In this document: piece after piece, positions 47,550 to 59,300 of the stretch
Numbering within the stretch: the first letter of the stretch is position 1
Layout of the letters: each line of letters opens with the position of its first letter
Assembly: GCA_027972325.1 (NCBI GenBank)
Contig: JAPMOS010000004.1
Location: forward strand, 1-64,000
Direction of reading: 5' to 3'
Source of the DNA: Paratrimastix pyriformis
Taxonomy: Eukaryota; Preaxostyla; Paratrimastigidae
DNA: 64,000 nt
The notes under the pieces: model-generated
What the model was told of the DNA's origin: nothing
What the model saw: only the letters and a program-made list of their open reading frames with translations
The model's database searches: none
Position numbers and translations under genes: made by a program

Positions 47550-50500
47550 ATGAGATCTCCAGACGAGGCCGGGGAATCTTCTATGTATCTTCAGGTTCCT
47601 GCAGCTCGGACTCCAAAAAAGTCATGTGGCTGCGGTGGCTGCACCCGTAAAATCTTCTGGACCGAGTTCATGCATCTGGTCCCTGTTCTGCTTCTCATCG
47701 GGGCGGGCATCTACTTTTCAACTTGGATTCCTCGGGTGGAGAAGAATCAGGGGGTGCATTGCGTCTGGGGAGCGGTCGAACTCCCTCATGACCAAGTGCA
47801 ACCTCATTTTTTCTGCGAGGAGGATGTTCCCATTTTGATTTATGCCACCACCGCCTCCAGAGATCTGTGGGTGCACCAATCCGGACACCGGCCCTTCGTG
47901 GAGTGGGCGACTTGGAGCGCAAAGGGCCCCGACCGGATCACCCCCTACCCCCACCACTTTGCCACCCTTCCCCACGGCCGAGTGGCCCTTCTGGCCTACA
48001 TCGCCCCGGTGCTTGAGCTTTATATCTTGACCAATTCCTCTGCCGAATGGACCTTGGCGAGCCGGTCGATCAACATCACCGCCGCCCCGTGGGACATGAT
48101 CTACGTGCCCGCCCTGGGGTCCCTCGTCTTCGCATGTCCGTCGATCCTGACCTCCTCCCTCCTCCGACACCCCTTGTCCATGCTCCTGCTCCCCTCTGCA
48201 CCCCCCATGACACCCCCCCCCCCCCCCCCCCCCCCCTCGTGAGCAGCCCAGACCGGGGTTTTCGTCCAGCAAGAGGCGGCCCCGTACTGGCGGCTGGCCT
48301 TCCCGTCGCCCTTCCCCCAGTGGGCCGACTACGAGGGCTTCCTCCTCAACCAGCATCCTGTGGCCCTGGTCCGCCCCCGCCCCCGCGCCGCCCCACTCCT
48401 TCTGTTCCGATTCATCATCCTCCGTTCGCCTGTTCCTCGGCCGGTTGGGCATCGCCCCCGGGGCGCCTTGACCCTGGCCGCCCAGATGGTCAACGGGACG
48501 CACACCCTGGCCGTGCTCAACGGCTACCTGGGGCTGCAGCGCTCGGTGGACCTGGCCGCCCCGGACCCGCAGTGGGACACCCGCGACTGGGGGCTCAAGG
48601 TGCTCGACCTCCACTGCGCCCCCCAGGGCGGCCCCTGCGCCCCGGGGGTCGTCTGCGACCCCACGGTCTGCCGTGTGGCCACCTCCCCCCGGTGCACGGA
48701 CCTTCACCGCCACCAACACGGCCCGCCACGCACCACCCCCAGAAAGCAGGCTTGGAGGGGTGCCGGGCCTCGGCGGCGGGCAAGGCGCAGCTGCAGCCGC
48801 GCCAGGCGGTCTGCAACGGGACGGTCTACCTGTGGGGCCGCATGGCGACCGTCCGATCGGACGTCTACTTTGTCATCAAGGCCCCGCCCATCATCATGGC
48901 CCAGCACCGGCCCAACGGGACGGTCCGCCCCCTCCCCTCCCTGGGTGGCAGCGGCGATGAGGGTCACCTCAGATCCCCGACGACACTCACGCCATCCATA
49001 CTTTGATTCCTCCTCCCACCCACTCCACCCCCGCCAGTTCTCCGACTGCCAGGTGCCCTTCCAGGACAACCTGACCCTGCAGATTGTGGGGTACGTCTTC
49101 CTGGGGATCTCGATGGTCCCCATCGGGCTGCCCCTGGCCACGGGCATCGGCGCCAAGATCAGCCAGCGCCGCCGCGCCAAGAAGGAGGCCGCCAGCCGGG
49201 CGGCCGGCACGCCGCCCCCGGGGATCTCGCCGGCGCCGCCTGCATCCCCCCGCGCCGCCTCGTCCTCCCTGGCGGCGGCGGCGGACGGGGGGACGTCGCC
49301 CTGGGCCCCGCCCAAGGAGGACCCCCGCGCCCCGCCCACCTTCTCGCTCTTCCTGTACTTCCTGCAGTACCTGCTCTACTTCAGCGGCTACGGGATCGAC
49401 ATTTTCTGGGGGCTCTACCGGACCCTGCTCGACAAGCCGGGCTCGTCGGCCCTCTCGTGGGCCATCCGGATGCCCATGTACCTCTTCGGGGGCCCCGACG
49501 ACTGGCACACGGGGTTCATCGCCATCACGGCCATCGACACGGTCCTGGCCACGGCGGTGCTGGCCTGGCTGCCCCTGCTGGCCATCTCGGGGCACGCCTT
49601 CCGGTGGGCCCTCGAGCGGCTCCCGCCCGCCCCTGGCGGCGGCCCGCCCCCGCCGGTGGCCGACCAGCCCCAGCCCCAGCCTCAGCCTCAGACCCGGCGC
49701 CTCTGGCGGCCCACCGAGGCCGACGTCCGGGTGGTGCGCCGTTTCGGGCGGCGGGGCCGGTGCGGCCAGCTGGTGCTGATCGTGGTCCCGTCGCTGACCA
49801 TCTGCGTCGGCTTCGGGGTGGGCCAGGTGGTCCTCTGGTGCATGCAGCAGCTGCGGCCCTACATGCCGCCCTTCTGGCTGTCCCTCTTCAAGTCGGCCCT
49901 GATGCTGTGCGTCTCGACCGCCTCCAAGACCCTCTCGGGGTGGCTCATGGGCCTCTTCCTCGAGAAGGGCTCGCTGCTCCACACCCGCTTCATCCAGCTG
50001 GTCCGGAGGAGCGCCACCTGCCCCTGCAATCGCATCGTGCTGCCGTGCATGCCTCCCGCTTGCACGCCCGAGGCCCCGGGGTTTCCCTCGCCTCCTGGGG
50101 GCCTCGTGCGGTCATTCGGGCGCCAATCAGTCCTGCCCATCACTCCGTCCCCCCCCCCCCCCCCCCCCCCCGCCTCTCTCTCTCGCCAGGCGTACGCGAC
50201 GACCCTCTCGCAGACCCTGAACGCCCTGCAGGTGCCCAAGGGGCACCCGACCATCGAGGCGGAGATTGTGGCCTTCTTCCAGGACACCCTCCTGCAGTTC
50301 GCCACGACGGTGGGCCTGATGGAGGCCCTCAACTGGGTCGGCGAGCTGGCCCTGGTCGTCCGCGACCGGTGGACGTGGGTGCAGCCCCCAAGGCCCAGGC
50401 CCAGCCCCAAGCCAACCGGAAAGCCGCCCGTGGGGGGCCCAGGCGTGGTGGGGTTGCTGCCGCCGGGGGCGGTGGATTTCACCCGGTGGGCGATCCGCAT

Positions 50501-51768
50501 GGGGCTGAACGCCCTCGCCCGGAGCGACCCCACCCCCAACGCGGACTGGAAGGTCCCCCGGCTGCCTCCTCCCCTCTTCCCCTTCCTCTCCCCCCTGGCC
50601 ACAACGAGAGATTGACTGTCTGCTATCCCCCCCCCCCCCCCCCCCGTGCCCGTGCCCCGTGCCCCTCCCGCCAGCCGTTGATCTTCCTGTTCTCGGTGCT
50701 GCCCTTCTACCTGTTCAACGCGCCCGCCATGGGGATGATGCTCCCGGTGATCGCCATTGTGGTGGTGCTGTCCTTCCGGGCCCGGGGAGCCCTCTTCGCC
50801 CGGGCCCGGGCCCCGCCCGAGCCCCAGCACGCCAACGCGGCCATCTTCCAGGGAGTCATCTTCACCTCGGTGCTGCCCGTGGTCTACATCATCTGCATCC
50901 TGCAGGCCGCCTCCAATTTCTACAACTTCTGGCAGGTCTACGACCCCAGCTACACCACCGACTACGTCGCGTCCGTCAGGCCACACACCCCGCCCCACCT
51001 ACCACCACCCCACAAGTTCTCCCTTCTTCATCCTTCCTTCGTCGCCATCCTTTGCCCACGCCCACGCCCATGGCGCGCGCAGGCAGATCACGCAGTACTA
51101 CCAGATGGCCTGCGTGATGATCACCAGTCTGTACTTCTTCCTGCTCCTGGACCGGGTCGTGTGCCGCATGATCCACCGCAGCATCGGCAAGGGCCAGAAC
51201 TACCTCCAGTACTGCCTGCGCCGTCCGCACGCCCCCCCTGCCCCCCCGCCCGTCTGCCCCCCTGCCCGTCTGCCCCCCTGCCTGCCCCCCCTGCCTGCCC
51301 CCCCTGCCTGCCCCCCCTGCCTGCCCCCTGCCCCCCTGCCCCCCTGCCCCCCTGCCCCCCCCTGCCCCCTGCCCCCTGCCCCCCTGCCCCCCTGCCCCCC
51401 CCCGCCCCCCGCCCCCCCCTGCCCCCTGCCCCCTGCCCCCTGCCCCCGCCCCCCCCCCTGTCTGCCCCTGTCTGCCCCCTGCCTCTGCCTGCCTTCCCGC
51501 CGCCCTCCTCACTGGTGGGCCGTCCTTTGCTTTTGCTTTGCTTTTGCTTTTGCGTGTTGTTGCAGCCAACCTGTACGGGCGGGTGGTGCCCCGCAACCAG
51601 ACGGCCCTCCCCGCCCGAGCCCGAGCCCGACACGCCCAACCCGCTCCGGTGGGCCCCAACCCGGCGGTCGCCTCCCACCCACCCTCTCCATCACCTCACC
51701 TCAGCTCGCCCCTCAGCTCGCCCATGGAGATGACCGCCATCGCCCGGGTGGCCCCGCCCTCCCTCTGA
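47550..51768 (+). CDS. Large polytopic membrane protein of unknown function
   Basis: I do not recognise this family. ATG 47550 (MRSPDEAGESSMYLQVP). A cysteine motif KKSCGCGGCTRK precedes the first membrane segment (FMHLVPVLLLIGAGIYFSTW). A ~300-residue luminal or extracellular region follows with N-glycosylation sequons (NSS, NIT, NGT) and several cysteines. At least eight further hydrophobic segments come next, for example LTLQIVGYVFLGISMVPIGL, FLYFLQYLLYFSGYGIDIFW, GFIAITAIDTVLATAVLAWL, LVLIVVPSLTICVGFGVGQV, PLIFLFSVLPFYLFNAPAMG, VIFTSVLPVVYIICILQAAS and MACVMITSLYFFLLLD. Stop 51766-51768. Cytosolic loops are Arg/Pro-rich. It could be a channel, transporter or receptor; nothing in it decides. 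Confidence 0.7.
51231..51475. repeat. CCCCCTGCC-type imperfect tandem array in an intron
   Basis: A ~245-base C/T/G stretch with hardly any A lies in an intron near the 3' end of the membrane protein gene, between the QYCLRR exon and ANLYGRVVP. Confidence 0.75.
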
Positions 51769-51998
51769 TCGCCCCCCGTTTTCTCTGCAATGTTGTTTTC
51801 TCTCCGGCTTGTGTTGTATCTGGGCCCGAGATCGTCTGTTTTCATGGCTTGTTCTTGTCCAACGCTGCTGCCTGTGCCGCATCGCCTCTTGGGAGCGGGG
51901 GGGGGGGGGGGGGGGGGGGCGAGGAAGGAAGCCAGACGTCCGCCGGGGCGAAGGCCCGGGGTCATCGGACGACCAGCTCGGCGGGGATCTGGAGGGGC

Positions 51999-53279
51999 TC
52001 AGCAGGCCCGGTAGCTCAGCTTGACCTCGAGGGTCACCCAGATGGCGCGGCTGATGGCGTTGCCCTTCTCCAGGGCCAACTGTAGCCACCATGCGCAACG
52101 GGGGTGGGGTGGGGTGGGGCGGAGTGAGGTGGTGGGGCGGAGGGGCCGACTCGACGGACCCTGAGGAGGGTGCGGTTTGGGGCCAGGCTGTTGACGATGG
52201 CGCAGGCCCCAGCGTCGCCGATCCTGTTCTCCTCCAACTCGAGCTGCCAGGCACCCACCGCCATGCCAGCCAGCCATGAGCAAGCCGAGGATGTCGAGGA
52301 TGGGGGGGGGAGGGGGGAGGGGAGGGAGGGGGAGGGAGGAGGAGGAGGAGGAGGAGTGATGTCCGATGGCCGGGGGAGGCAGACCCAAACGAGGGTCCGG
52401 TTGAGGCGGAGGGCCCGGGCGATGGCCAGGGCGCCCTCGTCGCCGATCCTGTTCTGGTTGAGGACCAGCTGCCCGACCACCCAGCGCCCGCAACCCGAAC
52501 GGCGGGTGGTGAGAGCCCCACCCCACCCCACCCCCGGGGAGCAGGAACAGACCCACCTGAGGGGCGTCTCGCGCGACTCGAGCACCTTGGCCATGGCCGC
52601 GGCGCCCTTGTTCCCGACCCGGCAATCTTCCATGAACAGCTGCCGGAACGAAGGGCATGTGAGATGGAAGGAAGGTGAAGGAACGAAGGGCATGCGATGG
52701 AAGGAAGGTGAAGGAACGAAGGGGCATGTGATGGAAGGAAGGTGAAGGAGCGAAGGGGCATGTGATGGAAGGAAGGTGAAGGAACGAAGGGGCATGTGAT
52801 GGAAGGAAAAGCGCCAGGCGGAGACCATTGTGATGGTGGGCCGGGCGAGGATGGCCTGGGCGAGAAAGAAGGCCCCCTGCCCGCTCAGCCGAGTCGAGTT
52901 CAGGTTGAGCTGCGGGGGGGGCGCACAGGTGGTCGGTCGGCCGGGGGTGGTGAGGGAGCATCGAACGAGTGAGCGGTCGTGGGAGGCGCGTGGGCGGCAG
53001 ACCCCCTGCAAGGTGAGCGGAGGGAAACTTCGCCCCCCTCGCCCATGCGAAGCGCGGGTGCGACATGTGCCGGGCCGATGGGATTGGCTCGTGGCTGGCC
53101 GGTTTCGGCTGCTCGTCGGAGGGCGGCCCGCGGTCGGAGGGCGGCCCGCGGTCGGAGGGCGGCCGTGGCTCGTGGGCGGGCGATCGGCGCCGGAAAGCCG
53201 CTGCTGCCGGACTTTGTCTGCAGGAAGGAAGAGGGAGCGCATCCTGAGAGGTGCCGCGCCCAGAGGGCACATCCGCCAT
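51999..53279 (-). CDS. Ribonuclease-inhibitor-type leucine-rich-repeat protein
   Basis: Single-repeat exons give LNLNSTRLSGQGAFFLAQAI, QLFMEDCRVGNKGAAAMAKV, QLVLNQNRIGDEGALAIARA and QLELEENRIGDAGACAIVNS, the 28-residue RNI/NLRC3-type LRR consensus. The last exon (LALEKGNAISRAIWVT) ends at stop 51999-52001. ATG 53279 (MADVPSGRGTSQDALP) is a possible start, but its Arg/Pro-rich frame is not LRR-like and may include intron sequence, so the 5' end is uncertain. One repeat per exon suggests growth by exon duplication. Such proteins usually act as binding scaffolds; the partner is unknown. Confidence 0.6.
   Translation of the reverse strand: MADVPSGRGTSQDALPLPSCRQSPAAAAFRRRSPAHEPRPPSDRGPPSDRGPPSDEQPKPASHEPIPSARHMSHPRFAWARGAKFPSAHLAGGLPPTRLPRPLTRSMLPHHPRPTDHLCAPPAAQPELDSAERAGGLLSRPGHPRPAHHHNGLRLALFLPSHAPSFLHLPSITCPFAPSPSFHHMPLRSFTFLPSHALRSFTFLPSHMPFVPAAVHGRLPGREQGRRGHGQGARVARDAPQVGLFLLPGGGVGWGSHHPPFGLRALGGRAAGPQPEQDRRRGRPGHRPGPPPQPDPRLGLPPPAIGHHSSSSSSSLPLPPLPPPPPILDILGLLMAGWHGGGCLAARVGGEQDRRRWGLRHRQQPGPKPHPPQGPSSRPLRPTTSLRPTPPHPRCAWWLQLALEKGNAISRAIWVTLEVKLSYRAC
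52657..52808. repeat. 34-base tandem minisatellite
   Basis: Four to five copies of a CATGTGATGGAAGGAAGGTG-containing unit, in an intron of the RNI-type LRR gene. Confidence 0.85.
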
Positions 53280-53480
53280 GCCAGTTGTCTTGTCGAGGGT
53301 CGGCGGGTCATCACATCACTCGGGGTGGAATGCGGGAGGCTGCTGCGAAGGGGAGGCAGCGATGGCATTGGGGGGAGACCTGGCGAGCGGCTGGTGGAAC
53401 CCTGGCGGCGGAGCGGCGCGACGGTCGGCACGGCCAGGCCCTAAGTGACAGCAGTGAGAGGACAACTTGGATGAGGCGGC

Positions 53481-56319
53481 TTATGCGTGACGGACGGCCG
53501 GCGGGGCATCCTGCATGCGCCCGATCGGGTAGACGCACGGCCGGAGGCGCTTGATGTTGCCCGCGAGGCCTGCAGGCTGCGGCGGCGGCAGGTGCCCAAG
53601 TCGGCCCGCGGCCGTCCCGGAGAGGGCAAGGGCAGGGCCACGGGGCAGCGACGTCCCGGGTCGGGCGGCCGCCTGCGGCTGGAGGAGGTCGACGCCTTCG
53701 CCCCCGCCGGCTGCGGTCGGGCCAAAGAGGGAAAATGTTCCGTCAAGGCGAGCGGTATGCGGGCCTGCGGTTGGCGGGGGTGCGGCAAGCCACGAACCGG
53801 TGAGGTCCTCCTCGACAAGGGTGCACCCGGGCGAAAGCGCCTCGGCCAGCCCGCGGGCCCCGTCAAGGTCGAGAACGAAGTAGTTGAACGCCAGGTGGGT
53901 CTGTGCGGGGGCACAAGGGCAGGGTGGCCGTCAACACAATGGAATGACGGGTGGCCGGTCAGGTCGGGCAGGTCGGTCGGGCGGGCGAGCAGGAGGGACG
54001 GACCTCGGTCCGGTTGAAACAGAGCGCCTGAAGAGCCCCGTACAGCACATTTTGGCCTGGAGGTCCACAGAAGCCCCGAGTGAACAACCAACCCAAACCG
54101 AATGAACAACAACCCAAACCGAAACGGGGGAGACCTTGGGCAGAGACCCGCTCCGCCTCGACGACAACGGGCCGGCAGGGGTTCACGGGCCAGAGGGCCT
54201 GCCGGACGTCACGCAGGTTGGGCCGCTCGAGGGGGTTGGGCGCAAGCAGGCCCAGGATGCACTCGATCTCGCGCTTCCTGCGGCTGATCTCCCGGGCCCG
54301 CCGCTCCTTCCGTCGCCGGAGGCGCTCCTCGGCGTCATCCACCAGACCCGACCCGGTGCTGCTCTCCTCGCCGTCCTCCTCGCCTTCCTGCTCCTCCTCG
54401 GCCTCCTCACCACCCTCGCCCTCCTCTTCTTCGCCGCCATCCTCCTCACTGTCCTCGCCGCCGCCGCCGCGGTTGGGAGGTGCCTCAGAAGCAAAGCCAT
54501 GGGCCATGCCCGATTCACCATGAGAGCGAGCAGTAAGGGGGGGCGGGCCGATGAGGAGCCGGTCGGTCGGGCCGGTGGCTGTCTCGCCCAGCGGATACAT
54601 GTTGCGCCGGGTCACCAGGTAGGCATGAACCAGCGTCAGATCGGGCACGAAGGGCCCCTCGACGGGCTCGGCCCCGCTCAGGAGCATGGGCAGGGGCAGG
54701 GGCGGCGGGGACACGGGGAGCGGCAGAGGGATCATGGAGGTGGGGGCAGGGTCGGGGTAGCTCCGGATCCCGGCCGCGAAGGGGACGGGGCCCACCGCCT
54801 CGAAGACGCAGAGCGAGTCCGGGTCAAACGCCGGGCCCGGGGCCAGAGAAGGGGGCTGCGGTTCGGGGACCGAGTCGAAGAGGGAGATGGAGTCCGTCGT
54901 GTGGGGCCGCTCCGACCCCACCACCCGGCTGGACGCAGGAGACGGGGTCTCCGAAGTGGCGCTGCTGGGCGGCGCCGGGGAGCCCCCGGGAAGCAATGGA
55001 ACACGCTGCTCGGGGGACGGGGAGGCGACAAACGGCGGGGACCCAACTGGGGTCGGAGAACGTGGAACGGCGCTCGGAAGCCCTGGGGACGCGACTGCTG
55101 GGGTCGGCTGGGCCTTGGGCTGCTGCTGGAGGACAGAGAGCATGGCGCCGCCAAGGGGGATCAGCGCGGGCTTCTGCTCCGGAGCGGCTGCTGGGGGCGG
55201 GGCCAACCTCCGGTAAGTCTCTTCGAACGTCCATCCCATGTGCAACGCGAAAAGCACCAGCCCGGCCGCGTAGGCGTCGCGCTGTTCGCCGGGGCTCATC
55301 GGCGGGTACTGTGAGGGCACCGTGGCGGGGGCGAGCGCGGTGCGCGGCCTGACAGGGGAGACCAACTGGCCGCCAGGAGGCGAGGTCTGGTACTCGGGAG
55401 GCATGAAGAGGGGGTGGCTGGTGGGGCCATCGGCCCCAAGGCGGCCCTCGGCCCGTGCCATCAGCTGGTAATCGGTCAGCACCAAGTCCGGGTCAGGGAC
55501 TTGGCCCAGGCCGAGGATGGCAGAGGCCGGTTGGGGCAGGGCATCCAGGAGAGTGGCCGATCGCGAGTGTAGTTGAGACGAGCCCATCGCCGGGATCTCC
55601 GTGTCCGGCTCCGGGGGGTTGGTTGTGGGTTCGTCGAGGTGGGGAGAGCTCGGCGCTGGCAGGGGCTGAAGAGCCGGGGAAAGGCGACTCGTCTGACGAA
55701 AGAGAATGTTGTTGGGCTAGGGGAGAGAGGTGATGACCATGACGAGGCGAATACTTTCGCGGCGGCGGACCTGCAGCCGACCATGGAAGATCTGGCGATC
55801 GTGGAGGGCAACCAGGTCGTTGATCAGCGACCGGGCCACCAAGTCCCGCTGATAGTCGGTGAGGCTCGGAATCACCTCGTCAAATGGCTTGCAAAACTCG
55901 GTGATCAAAGAAATGCTGTGCTCCAACGAAGCGACATGGCGGCGGGTCCGGAGGGGAGGCGGTGGCCGGGCAAAATCGTTCCGGTAGGTCAGCAGGAAAG
56001 GCAAATCGTTGAACGATTGAACTTGTTCGCAGAGCGGCCGAGAAATTTGGACCAACGGGAGAATTCGGACGAGAAAGCGCTGGCCATCAATATCGTCCAT
56101 GACTTTCAGTTCGCCATGAGCAGAGGGCGATGCGAGGGTAGTTTTAACATCCTCGAGATCCTCGACACAAAAGAGATTCTGAGGTCTCTCTGGGTGGACT
56201 ATCGGCTCCAGAATTGTTTCAACAACAACGCAGGCAGTCTTTTGGATTCCCCTGCAGGGCGCCTAGAACCAGGTGGAACGAGCTATCTCATCAATAATTT
56301 GTTCCCGGGTTGTTTTCAT
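53481..56319 (-). CDS. Protein-kinase-like protein lacking catalytic motifs (probable pseudokinase)
   Basis: The N-lobe reads TACVVVETILEPIVH, LFCVEDLEDVKTTLAS and GQRFLVRILPLVQ. The C-lobe continues ASLEHSISLITEFCKPFDEV and LINDLVALHDRQIFHGRLQ, where kinases have HRDLKPEN, then DPDLVLTDYQLMARA in place of DFG. GEQRDAYAAGLVLFALHMG matches the helix-F region and NPLERPNLRDVRQALWP the closing RP motif. So the catalytic Asp (HGR for HRD) and DFG are missing. A ~330-residue Pro/Ser and Glu-rich insert interrupts the C-lobe. The last exon (THLAFNYFVLDLDGARGLAE, TLVEEDLTGSW) ends at stop 53481-53483. Start near 56319 (MKTTREQIIDEIA) is tentative, because the first splice was not resolved. Confidence 0.6.
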
Positions 56320-56362
56320 TCGTTTTTTTTTCTTAATTGGTTGAGTTTTGGCCTGCGTGGTG
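56320..56362. promoter_or_regulatory. Very short gap between divergent kinase-like and ion-channel genes
   Basis: If the kinase-like gene starts at 56319, only 43 bases separate the two start codons. The interval includes a T run (56323-56331) and is AT-rich. Confidence 0.35.
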
Positions 56363-59300
56363 ATGACAATCGACCATGATTTACCCATTGACGAGCCAGC
56401 AATTTCGAAGCACCGAAGACGGGCTCGCATCATCGTCAACTCGCTGCTCTGGAAAGTGACAATGTTTCTCGTCACGCTGTGCAACTTCATTATTATTATA
56501 CTATTCGATCCGACCTCTTCGAATTACACGGGGTATAACAGTGCCCTCGATCGTGTCGAGGTCTGTCCCCTTGGGTGTCCCCAAGCCGTCCCGGTGCGTC
56601 TTTCCCTGTAGGAAGTCTTGTCCATCCTCTTTGTCGTCGATTTTATTCTTGAGCGCGTCGCTGGAGCCCCATTCAATCGGATTGCTTGGCGCATCTTTTC
56701 ATTGATCCTGGCCCTCACCGGCATCCTCAGCTTGTTGCTCAGCTGGGCCGTTTTGATGCCCTACTGGGCCAGCGGCACCACACCCGCCTTGCCGACTGGG
56801 GTCACGGCGACCCTAGCTGTGCTTCGGGTCATTCGGAGCTTCCGGCTGCTCCTGATCTTCGACTACATCACCGGGCCGCGGACCCTCCTCGGGAACTACA
56901 TGTTCGCGGACGGTCTGTCGCCGCCCCCTCCACTCCCACTCCACTGTGCCCCCATTGCCCGCCCGTCCGCCCCAGCACATCCCACCGTCACCACATCCCA
57001 TCGACCTCCTCACCACCAACCAACCCCCCCCCCCCCCCCCCCCATGACCATGCAGCCAATTCGGTCACCCTGGTGGCGGTGGTGCTGACCCTCTGCCTGG
57101 CGGTGGTCTTCTCGTTCGCCATCATGGGCGTGACGGTCTTTCGCGACCCCTTGCACCAGCGCTGCATGGCCCCCGTGGTGGCCCCCAACGCCACCTCCAC
57201 CCAGCTCTGGCTGGACGGGGTGCCCCTGGCCGGGCTCACCGACCCCGGGGCCAAGCGGCTCTGCTCGTCCCCCGTGCTCCGCCTGAGCTCGGCCGGCACC
57301 CTGACCCTGTACAACCCGGCCGCCGGCAATTCGACCTCCCCTGCCAACACGTCTGCGCCTTCTTCGGCGGTCGCCGGGCTGGGGCGGTGGTGGTCATCGG
57401 ACGGCATCGCCGCCGCGGAGGAGGACGCCGACTACGGGCCCAACGACGACAACCCCTGGGGCGACATCGACCAGCGCCCGGTCGGCGGCGCGGGGTTCTG
57501 GAGCTACTTCGTGGCCGCCGCCGCCAACCAGACGGCCGCCGCCTCGGCGGGCCACGCATGCGACCCGGTCCGGGGTGCCTGGCGCCCTGCATCATCCGCT
57601 CTGCGCACGCGCCCCCTCCACCCCTCTCCGCCCCTCCGCTCGCGTCGGCTTCTCTCAGGGCACTTCTCTTTGCGCCGTCGCAGGGCTCCTACTGCACGGA
57701 CGTGCCCGTGGGGCCCAACCTGGGGTCGACCAGCTTCGACAACGTCCTGCAGGGCTTCGTGACGGTCTTCCAGGCCATGTCCCTCGAGGGCTGGACCCAA
57801 GTCATGTACTACGTCCGGCCCCGCCATCCCGCCCCCCGCCCCGACCGCACGCACACCCCAGCCGCCAGCGCGCACGCACACACACGCTGTCCCATGCGGT
57901 CACGCGCTCACCCTCGGCACACTCTCACCACCGCGCAGACGATGGATGCCGGCTCCGCGTGGGCGGCCGTCTACTGGCTCGGCGTGGTCCGCCCCTCCCC
58001 GCCATGAGGAGACCACCACAGACTGTCGTCGCCGTGTCCTCCTACATGTCCCAGCCCGCGGCCGCGCTGACCCCTCATCCTTCCGTCCCCTCCCCCTTGC
58101 TGGGCCCAGGTCTTCCTGTGCAACTTCTTCTGCCTGGGCCTCTTCAACACCCTCATGAGCGACCGGGTCTCGTCCGCGGTCGGTCCCAGCCTCCTCCTCA
58201 CCCCCACCCCCACCCCCACCCCCACCCCCACCCCCACCCCACCGCCTCATCCTCCCGGTTGTCGCCCATTGTGGTGGCCTTTCTGTGCCTCCGGTTGGCG
58301 TCCTTCTGCTCGCCGGTTCCGTGGCGCGTGCCCCCCCTTGTGCTTGTGCTTGTACTTGTACTTGTACTTGTACTTGTACTTGTACTTGTACTTGTACTTG
58401 TACTTGTACTTGTACTTGTACTTGTACTTGTACTTGTACTTGTACTTGTACTTGTACTTGTGTGGCATGGTCTCCCTGGTGGGGGGGCGGCAGGCCAAGC
58501 GGAAGCAGGCCCAGGAGGAGCGCGAGGAGGCCGCCCGGTTGGCCGAGAAGAAGCGCCGCGAGGCCGAAGCCGAGCGGGCCAAGCGCGTGGTGGCCCTGTG
58601 CCCCGTCCGGCGCGGCCCCGGCCCCTCGTCGGCCCCCGAGCCCCAGCTACCGCCCAAGGCGGCCGACCCGCCGCTGGGCTCGCGGGCCCTGTCCCCGTTC
58701 ACCCGCCGCCGCGATGTCCGCCTCCATTCCCATCCCCCCCGCCCCCCGCCACGCCCGGCGTGACCACCCATGCCCTGCTCTGGCCTCACCCGTCCTCCTG
58801 CCACCCCGGGGGGTATGGCGGTTGTGGTGGTGGGCGGATGCAGCGGTTCGTCATGTGGTGGCTGGCCCACAGCCAGTGGAGCGCCCTGGACGAGCTCGAG
58901 GAGCTGCGCACGGGGGTGGCGCCCCACCGGCAGCTGGTGGTGCAGGATCCGCTCATCCTGGCCGCCTTCTGGGCCGCCTGCGGCCGGGCTGCCCGGGGCT
59001 GCCTGGCCTGCACGGGCGCCTGCCTGGCCTGCACGGGGCGCGGCTGCTGGGTGAGCACCTGCTTCCTGGCCCGAGCCTGCGGGCGCTGCTGTCGCGGGTG
59101 CTGCCGGCGGGGCGGGGCCAAGCCAAGGCCCACCACGGGGGACGAGCCGCCGCCCCGCCAGAAGCCCCCCCCACCAGAGGCTGAAGGCAAGAGGGGCGCG
59201 CCCCCGGCCTCCACCACCACCTCCTCGCTCCAGCCAGCAAGCGCCACTGCCGCTCCGACCACGCCCCGCCCCGCCAGCCCGGCCAACCTGCTGCCCGTCA

